NCBI GenBank assembly: GCA_015206805.1
Contig: JADEZP010000003.1
Location: 1-55,241 of the forward strand
DNA length: 55,241 nt
Reading direction: 5' to 3'
DNA from: Quinella sp. 1Q7
GTDB taxonomy: Bacteria; Bacillota; Negativicutes; Selenomonadales; Selenomonadaceae
Position numbers and translations under genes: made by a program. Below the pieces are notes generated by a model, which had not been told where the DNA came from, searched no databases, and was given only the letters and a program-made list of their open reading frames with translations. Shown here in pieces: positions 50,731 to 55,241 of the stretch; position 1 is the first letter of the stretch; each line of letters opens with the position of its first letter.

Positions 50731-51518
50731 TTGCCAATTGCCTCTCTGTAAGTCTTGAGCGTGTTATCTGTAGCCGTCGTCAAAAATGCCGTGTCGCCGC
50801 CGAGTGCCAAGAAACTCACGCCCAAATCGACGAAACGTTTTGCCTGCTCCGTGGTAAGCGCGATTGTTCCGACGGGCTTGCCGAGTGCGCGAATACGTTT
50901 GATCATGTCGTCCATTGCCGCCTCAACTTCGGGGTGGAAGATGTCGAGTCCGTGCCCCATGTCGACAGCCAAATCAATCGGTCCGAGGAAGATTGCGCCG
51001 ACGCCGGGCGTGTTCGTTATGGCGTCGAGATTTTCCCAGCCGCGAACGCTTTCAATCTGCGGCAGAATGCAAATTTCGTCGACGTTTCGCGCAAGATAAT
51101 CGGGGTGACGATTGAAACGTCCCGCACGCACCGCCGACGCTCCGAAACCGCGATTGCCGCGCGGCGCGTAGCTTGCCCAATACATGATGTCTTCAGTCTC
51201 CGCGCCCGTCTCGACCTTGGGAATGATGATGTTCTGAATGCCGCCGTCAAGGAGCTGTTTGATAATGCCGGTGCCCGCCTGCGGAATGCGAACGACAGGC
51301 GTCACGTCGTAAGCGGCAATGGCGCGCGCAATGTCCAAAATCGTCGTGACGGTATGTCCGCCGTGTTCGCCGTCGACGAACAGCCAATCGATATCAGCCG
51401 TCGCCAAAATCTCCGCGACCTCGGCTGAAGTCGTCTCTTGCCCGACGCCGTATTGCAGTTTGCCCGCCTCGATACCGTGTTTGAATTTGTTGTACAGATA
51501 ATCTTTGACCATCGGCAT
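50727..51518 (-). CDS. HpcH/HpaI-type class II aldolase
   Basis: 263 residues; the start at 51518 follows CGGAGG. TIM barrel of the 2-oxo-acid aldolase family: [51 protein letters not shown], the metal Glu in [13 protein letters not shown] and the metal Asp in [10 protein letters not shown]. It splits 4-hydroxy-2-oxo acids to pyruvate plus an aldehyde (or the reverse). Substrate could be a 2-keto-3-deoxy sugar acid; the sequence does not decide. It is followed by an oxidoreductase and a cupin in one operon. Confidence 0.87.
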   Translation of the reverse strand: MPMVKDYLYNKFKHGIEAGKLQYGVGQETTSAEVAEILATADIDWLFVDGEHGGHTVTTILDIARAIAAYDVTPVVRIPQAGTGIIKQLLDGGIQNIIIPKVETGAETEDIMYWASYAPRGNRGFGASAVRAGRFNRHPDYLARNVDEICILPQIESVRGWENLDAITNTPGVGAIFLGPIDLAVDMGHGLDIFHPEVEAAMDDMIKRIRALGKPVGTIALTTEQAKRFVDLGVSFLALGGDTAFLTTATDNTLKTYREAIGK

Positions 51519-51594
51519 GAAAAAATCGCCTCCGAAAATTTTTTTTACAGTGTACAGCAATTAAGCGGCGAATTCAATTATCAAAGCGGCGAAT

Positions 51595-52131
51595 TCATAA
51601 AAGCAACGGCTTAAGCGGCGGCGGCATCCACTCGACCAAAAATTTCGCAAGCTCACGCGGCTCAAGCTCGCGCCTGCCCAAAAACCAATCGTTGACGGTC
51701 TCGGATATCGCCCGCATGTAAAATCGCAGACAACAGTTCAGCTCGTCCGACAGCTCGTATCGCGCGGCAAGGTGTTCGCGCATTAGGTTAATCGCGTAAT
51801 CGTTCGTGGCGTATCGAAATGAATTTTGCCCGACAAAATTTTTGAGCGCGTTCCGATAAAAAATTTCGTCCTCGAAAAGAATTTCCATCCAGCGGAGAAG
51901 AACTTCCTCGAACGTCAGCGACGCGCCAAGCTGATTGACAACCGCCTCCACGCGCCGATTGCATATCCAAGCCGCAAGGTCGTACTTGTCGCGGAAGTGA
52001 TTGTAAAACGTCGGCGGCGTGAGCCCGCAATTTTTCGTCAACTCCCGAATTGTGATTTTATCGACGGGCTTGAACTGCGCCAACTCCTTGAGCGACGCGG
52101 CAAGCAAAGCTTTGGTTTGTTGCGTACTCAT
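51595..52131 (-). CDS. TetR/AcrR-family regulator, DhaS-like
   Basis: 178 residues. N-terminal helix-turn-helix: QQTKALLAASLKELAQFKPV, then ITIRELTKNCGLTPPTFYNH, then FRDKYDLAAWICNRR, a form close to the DhaS branch of TetR proteins. The C-terminal ligand domain is compact and His/Tyr rich. It is divergent from the aldo/keto reductase gene, so it may control that gene. DhaK-type genes lie 2 kb away (dhaM, dhaL), which makes a dihydroxyacetone link possible but not shown. Confidence 0.85.
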   Translation of the reverse strand: MSTQQTKALLAASLKELAQFKPVDKITIRELTKNCGLTPPTFYNHFRDKYDLAAWICNRRVEAVVNQLGASLTFEEVLLRWMEILFEDEIFYRNALKNFVGQNSFRYATNDYAINLMREHLAARYELSDELNCCLRFYMRAISETVNDWFLGRRELEPRELAKFLVEWMPPPLKPLLL

Positions 52132-52282
52132 TTGAATCCCTCCGCGCCAAAAATAATTCGTCGCGAAAATTTTTGCAACGGGCTTGAAAATTTTTTGCGG
52201 ACGCTTGGAGATAACTGCAGGCAGGAAAAATTTTTCGGCTGTCAAATTTTTTCGGCGTGTATTTGAAAGGAGAGTGAGCGGC

Positions 52283-53431
52283 ATGATTTATCGCGAGCTG
52301 GGCAACACCGGCTTGAAGGTCAGCGAAATCGGCATGGGCTGCGAAGGCTTCGGCGAGGACGGCTGCCGGATGACGGCTAAGCTCTTCGACGCGGCGGAAG
52401 TTGCGGGCGTGAACTACTTCGACCTGTATGCGTCGAATCCCGCCGTGCGAGAGGCTGTCGGCAATGCCCTGCGCGGGCGACGCGAAAAATTTATCGCGCA
52501 ATCGCATATCTGTTCCGTGTGGCAGAACGGTCAGTATAAGCGGACGCGTAAGTTGTCGGAGGTCAAGGCGGGCTTTGAACTGTCGCTTAAGCAACTGCAG
52601 ACGGATTATATCGACGTGGGCACAATTCACTATTGCGACGCGCTCGACGATTGGCGGACGATTGAGCAGAACGGCATTTTGGATTATGCGCGTGAGCTCA
52701 AGGCGTCGGGACGAATTCGGCATATCGGCTTGAGCAGTCACAATCCGCAAGTCGCGCTCAAGGCGGTGGAGAGCGGCGCGATTGAAGTGCTAATGTTCAG
52801 CGTCAATCCGTGCTACGATTTACTGCCCGCTTCGGAGGACGTTGAGCAGCTTTGGGCACTCGAAAATTACGCGGAACATTTGACGAACATGGATCCCGAC
52901 CGTCAACGGCTGTATGAAACTTGTCAACGGCGCGGCGTCGGAATTACGGTCATGAAATGTTTCGGCGGCGGCGATTTGCTCAATGCGGAGCTGTCGCCTG
53001 CGGGCGTGGCATTGACGGCGCACCAATGCATTCATTACGCGTTGAGCCGTCCCGCCGTGGCAGTGGTATTGGCGGGCGCGCATTCCGTCGAACAGCTTAT
53101 GGAAAGTGTCGCTTACGAGGACGCTTCCGACGCCGAAAAAGATTACGCCTTGACGTTCGCGAGCTTCCCGAAAATCAGTTGGCAAGGTTATTGCGTTTAC
53201 TGCAGTCACTGCGCTCCGTGCGTCAAGAAAATCGACATCGCCGCCGTGACGAAATTTTTGCACCTTGCCGAGGCTCAAGGCACCATGCCCGAAACCGTGC
53301 GCGAACATTACGCGGCGTTATCACATCACGCGGGCGAGTGCATTCAATGCGGACTGTGCGAGACGCGTTGTCCGTTCGGCGTCAAAATCCGCGACAACAT
53401 GAAACGCGCCGCGCAGGTTTTCGGCTACTGA
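52283..53431 (+). CDS. Aldo/keto reductase with C-terminal 4Fe-4S ferredoxin motifs
   Basis: 382 residues. AKR barrel at 1-280: YRELGNTGLKVSEIGMGCEG, FDLYASNP (catalytic Asp, Tyr), EKFIAQSH (Lys) and TIHYCDALDD (His). The C-terminus carries two clusters, CVYCSHCAPC near 315 and CIQCGLCETRCPFGV near 355, the last typical of [4Fe-4S] sites. Such fused enzymes act in anaerobes with ferredoxin-type electron carriers. The ATG follows GGAGAG. A TetR gene is divergent, with the shared 150-base region as the likely control site. Confidence 0.9.
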   Translation: MIYRELGNTGLKVSEIGMGCEGFGEDGCRMTAKLFDAAEVAGVNYFDLYASNPAVREAVGNALRGRREKFIAQSHICSVWQNGQYKRTRKLSEVKAGFELSLKQLQTDYIDVGTIHYCDALDDWRTIEQNGILDYARELKASGRIRHIGLSSHNPQVALKAVESGAIEVLMFSVNPCYDLLPASEDVEQLWALENYAEHLTNMDPDRQRLYETCQRRGVGITVMKCFGGGDLLNAELSPAGVALTAHQCIHYALSRPAVAVVLAGAHSVEQLMESVAYEDASDAEKDYALTFASFPKISWQGYCVYCSHCAPCVKKIDIAAVTKFLHLAEAQGTMPETVREHYAALSHHAGECIQCGLCETRCPFGVKIRDNMKRAAQVFGY

Positions 53432-53439
53432 AAGGCTAC

Positions 53440-53640
53440 ACGAGGCCGCCCAAGGACGGGCGGCCCGCCGCGTATGCTACGTGATGTAGCATGCGGCGCA
53501 AACGCAAATTGCGCAACGTTGCGGGGAGCTTAGAACTGTAAATTGCACTTTCGCCCCCGCGCGTAGCGGGCGAGTTTCTTTGCTACTTTCTTTGCTCGGT
53601 CAAAGAAAGTAGATCCTATACACAAAAATTAATTCAACGC
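53440..53640 (+). repeat. Interspersed hairpin element, copy E
   Basis: It contains GAGGCCGCCCAAGGACGGGC, a second hairpin (GCCGCGTATGCTAC / GTAGCATGCGGC), CGCCCCCGCGCGTAGCGGGC, then the hallmark hairpin at 53583-53612 (CTACTTTCTTTG, loop CTCGGT, exact complement) and the tail ATACACAAAAATTAATTCAA. It is followed at once by the small gene at 53665. Confidence 0.8.
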
Positions 53641-53664
53641 TCAAGACGGCAGGAGATGATTCAC

Positions 53665-53856
53665 ATGTTTGAAGACGGCGCAAAACTCGACGACATCCTG
53701 AACAAATTGCGGCGACCGACTTTGGACAACGAAGACGACAGTAAAAATGAACGCATCACCGACGCGGCAATTCGTTACGAATCAAATCGCGCACCCGTCA
53801 ACACAACGGTTACGTTTGACTTCGGCGGGCAAAGAACAACGGAGGTATTGAAATGA
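53665..53856 (+). CDS. Unknown small protein upstream of flavodoxin
   Basis: 63 residues; not recognised. FEDGAKLDDILNKLRRPTLD, then polar NEDDSKNERITDAAIRYESN and a beta-like end TTVTFDFGGQRTTEVLK. The ATG at 53665 is chosen because AGGAG ends nine bases before it; an ATG at 53656 touches the ribosome site. Its stop overlaps the flavodoxin start by four bases (ATGA), which implies a linked role. Confidence 0.6.
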   Translation: MFEDGAKLDDILNKLRRPTLDNEDDSKNERITDAAIRYESNRAPVNTTVTFDFGGQRTTEVLK

Positions 53857-54335
53857 GCAAAACACTGGTGGCATTTTTTTCGGCAAGCGGCTCGACGCGC
53901 AAGCTTGCCAACACATTGGCTGAAGTCCTCGGCGCGGACACTTACGAAATCAAACCCGCCACGCCTTACACCGGCAAAGATTTAAACTGGAACAACTCAC
54001 AGTCGCGCAGTTCCGTCGAAATGGCGGACATTACGACGCGCCCCGCACTTGCCGACAAGACTGCACCCGTCGCCGAACACGACACGATTTTTATCGGCTT
54101 CCCAATTTGGTGGTACGTCGCGCCGCACATCATCAACAGCTTCCTTGAAAGTTACGACTTCAGCGGCAAAACAATCGTCCTGTTCGCAACGAGCGGCGGC
54201 AGCGGCTTCGGCGACACGCTCAATCAACTCAAGCCCAGTTGCGCAGGCTCCGTCAAGTGGATTGTCGGGCAAGTCTTTCGCGGGCGCACCGATAAGGCGA
54301 CGCTTGATTCATGGGTGAAAACTCTGCCGCTGTAA
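53853..54335 (+). CDS. Flavodoxin-family protein
   Basis: 160 residues. FMN phosphate loop VAFFSASGSTRKLANTLAEV at 6-25, then IFIGFPIWWYVAPHIINSF (ring-binding Trp/Tyr) and ATSGGSGFGDTLNQLKP. A small electron carrier or quinone reductase of the long flavodoxin type. The start is coupled to the small gene before it. It ends at a strong terminator. Confidence 0.88.
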   Translation: MSKTLVAFFSASGSTRKLANTLAEVLGADTYEIKPATPYTGKDLNWNNSQSRSSVEMADITTRPALADKTAPVAEHDTIFIGFPIWWYVAPHIINSFLESYDFSGKTIVLFATSGGSGFGDTLNQLKPSCAGSVKWIVGQVFRGRTDKATLDSWVKTLPL

Positions 54336-54352
54336 AAATTTTTTTCCGCAAC

Positions 54353-54388
54353 AAAAAATCCCCCGACATCGTGTCGAGGGATTTTTTT
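54353..54388. terminator. Bidirectional terminator
   Basis: AATCCCCCGACA / TGTCGAGGGATT stem with A-run and T-run, between the convergent flavodoxin and dhaM genes. Confidence 0.85.
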
Positions 54389-54402
54389 GCGTGACTTGAC
54401 GG

Positions 54403-54783
54403 CTAAAATTTTTTGGCGTCGCGGACGGTTAGAAGACGTTCGGAAATTTCGGGCAGTGTTCGACCGCCGACAGACTCCACCGCCGCAAGAATCGCGCCTT
54501 CGACAAGCGGGCAGTCAATCATAACGACGTTATCGCGTGCCAAATCCTCAAGCACCATTTCGGTCGTCATAACGGCGGAGCCCATGTCCATTAGCACAAT
54601 CACGCCGTCAGCGGAATAAACGGACTCAACGGCGGCTGAAATTTTTTCGTAACTTGTGCCGAGTGAGCCGTCCTCAAGCCCGCCTGCCGCCGCGATTGCC
54701 GCATCGTGAGCCATCATCTGCGCAAGCTCGACGACGCCTTGAGCAAGCTTGCGACTGTGCGAAACGATAACCACGCCGACCAT
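54403..54783 (-). CDS. dhaM: PTS-dependent dihydroxyacetone kinase phosphotransferase subunit DhaM
   Basis: 126 residues, an EIIA-Man-like fold. VGVVIVSHSRKLAQGVVELA with the phospho-His at about 9, then GGLEDGSLGTSYEKI and VIVLMDMGSAVMTTEMVLED. It takes phosphate from HPr and passes it to ADP bound in DhaL. It lies 3 bases after dhaL in the usual dhaKLM order. The single domain without HPr or EI parts is the Gram-positive form. Confidence 0.93.
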   Translation of the reverse strand: MVGVVIVSHSRKLAQGVVELAQMMAHDAAIAAAGGLEDGSLGTSYEKISAAVESVYSADGVIVLMDMGSAVMTTEMVLEDLARDNVVMIDCPLVEGAILAAVESVGGRTLPEISERLLTVRDAKKF

Positions 54784-54786
54784 AAC

Positions 54787-55225
54787 TCAAGCCCTCCGCA
54801 AAACGTCAAGTGCACTTTGCAACATATACAGGCTTGAAGTCGCGCCGGGGTCTTGATGACCGAGACTGCGTTCTTTAAGGTAGCTGGCGCGTCCTTTCGT
54901 GGCGATGATCGTTTTGGTGTATTCGACGCCGTCAGCCGCCGCGTCAACCGCCGCCGATAAAGCTTCCGTCAGATTTTTGCCGCCGTCAAGTTCGGATTTG
55001 AGCGTTTCAAGCGCGGGGCACAGCGCGTCAAGCATGGTCTTTTCGCCCGCGACAGCTTTGCCGCGCATTTGAATGCCGTTGACAGCCGCTTCAAGTGCCG
55101 CCGCAAAATCCGCGTCCGTGAGCTCGTATTTGCCCTTGCAGACGTTGCCCGCCTTCATGAACGCCGTGCCGTACAAAGGACCCGACGCGCCGCCGACAGT
55201 TGAGACGAGCTCCATGCCGACGCCC
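54787..55225 (-). CDS. dhaL: Dihydroxyacetone kinase ADP-binding subunit DhaL, 5' truncated by an adapter
   Basis: Only the C-terminal 145 or so codons are real. Reading in from the end it begins VGMELVSTVGGASGPLYGTA, the family's middle motif, so about 60 N-terminal codons, including the first Asp ligands, are missing. KGRASYLKERSLGHQDPGAT is the typical end. It binds ADP-Mg and phosphorylates dihydroxyacetone held by DhaK. The cut falls where adapter sequence starts at 55226, so the gap is artificial. dhaK would be expected next upstream. Confidence 0.9.
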
Positions 55226-55241
55226 AGATCGGAAGAGCGTC
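55226..55241. other. Illumina adapter remnant
   Basis: The last 16 bases, AGATCGGAAGAGCGTC, equal the start of a TruSeq adapter. They do not fit the DhaL reading frame and are an assembly artefact. Confidence 0.93.

Overview
The window reads as a contig end from an uncultured diderm member of the Bacillota, most likely Negativicutes (Selenomonas-type). That placement is inference. It rests on a flgB-to-fliJ flagellar operon, strong AGGAGG ribosome sites, sigma-A style promoters, an APC permease-histidine kinase hybrid, double-glycine leader peptides, and moderate GC with Lys codons almost always AAA. No rRNA, tRNA or CRISPR array was seen. The last 16 bases (55226-55241) match the start of an Illumina TruSeq adapter, so the right end is artificial and cuts the dhaL gene.

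Layout. 1-1757 is a broken DUF499 ATPase gene. 1763-2085 is one copy of an interspersed hairpin element also present near 7.4, 21.2, 38.5 and 53.5 kb. 2162-5845 holds thrS and then three double-glycine leader peptides with a RelB/YoeB toxin-antitoxin pair among them, mostly separated by a repeated terminator-promoter cassette. 5885-10264 holds a 6-phospho-beta-glucosidase, an unknown protein and a NiaP-like transporter whose promoter and 5' end are duplicated. 10314-21101 is a long leftward block: the flagellar operon flgB-flgC-fliE-fliF-fliG-fliH, then a PIN toxin-antitoxin plus EVE-like gene spliced between fliH and fliI, then fliI, fliJ, a lytic transglycosylase, an amidase and azlCD. 21390-30160 holds a metallo-hydrolase, a flavoprotein, ribF, an RNA m5U methyltransferase, an Orn/Lys/Arg decarboxylase, rpe and a PAS-GGDEF-EAL protein. 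30163-30474 is a compact type I toxin-antitoxin locus. 30642-38478 holds a response regulator-GGDEF protein, rsmG, a proline-repeat secreted protein, a CorC-like protein, a membrane glycosyltransferase and small unknown proteins. 38769-41397 is the Fur-boxed feoA-feoB-HMA operon. 41487-47900 holds a DinJ/YafQ pair, leuA, a rhodanese lipoprotein, the permease-kinase hybrid and a Uma2-type protein. 47919-49490 is an ATP-grasp gene whose last 93 codons occur three times in tandem. The rest holds a small broken peptide gene, a cupin, an oxidoreductase, an HpaI-type aldolase, a TetR regulator with a divergent ferredoxin-like aldo/keto reductase, a flavodoxin, and dhaM-dhaL.

Two themes recur. First, partial tandem duplications of gene ends are found at five genes (niaP 5' end, fliI 3' end, a YbjN-like 3' end, a rhodanese 3' end, an ATP-grasp 3' end in three copies). 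The copies have diverged, so they are not simple assembly echoes. Second, toxin-antitoxin modules are dense: RelB/YoeB, PIN with a small antitoxin, DinJ/YafQ, a type I holin-like peptide with a converging antisense promoter, and possibly a second small-peptide locus.
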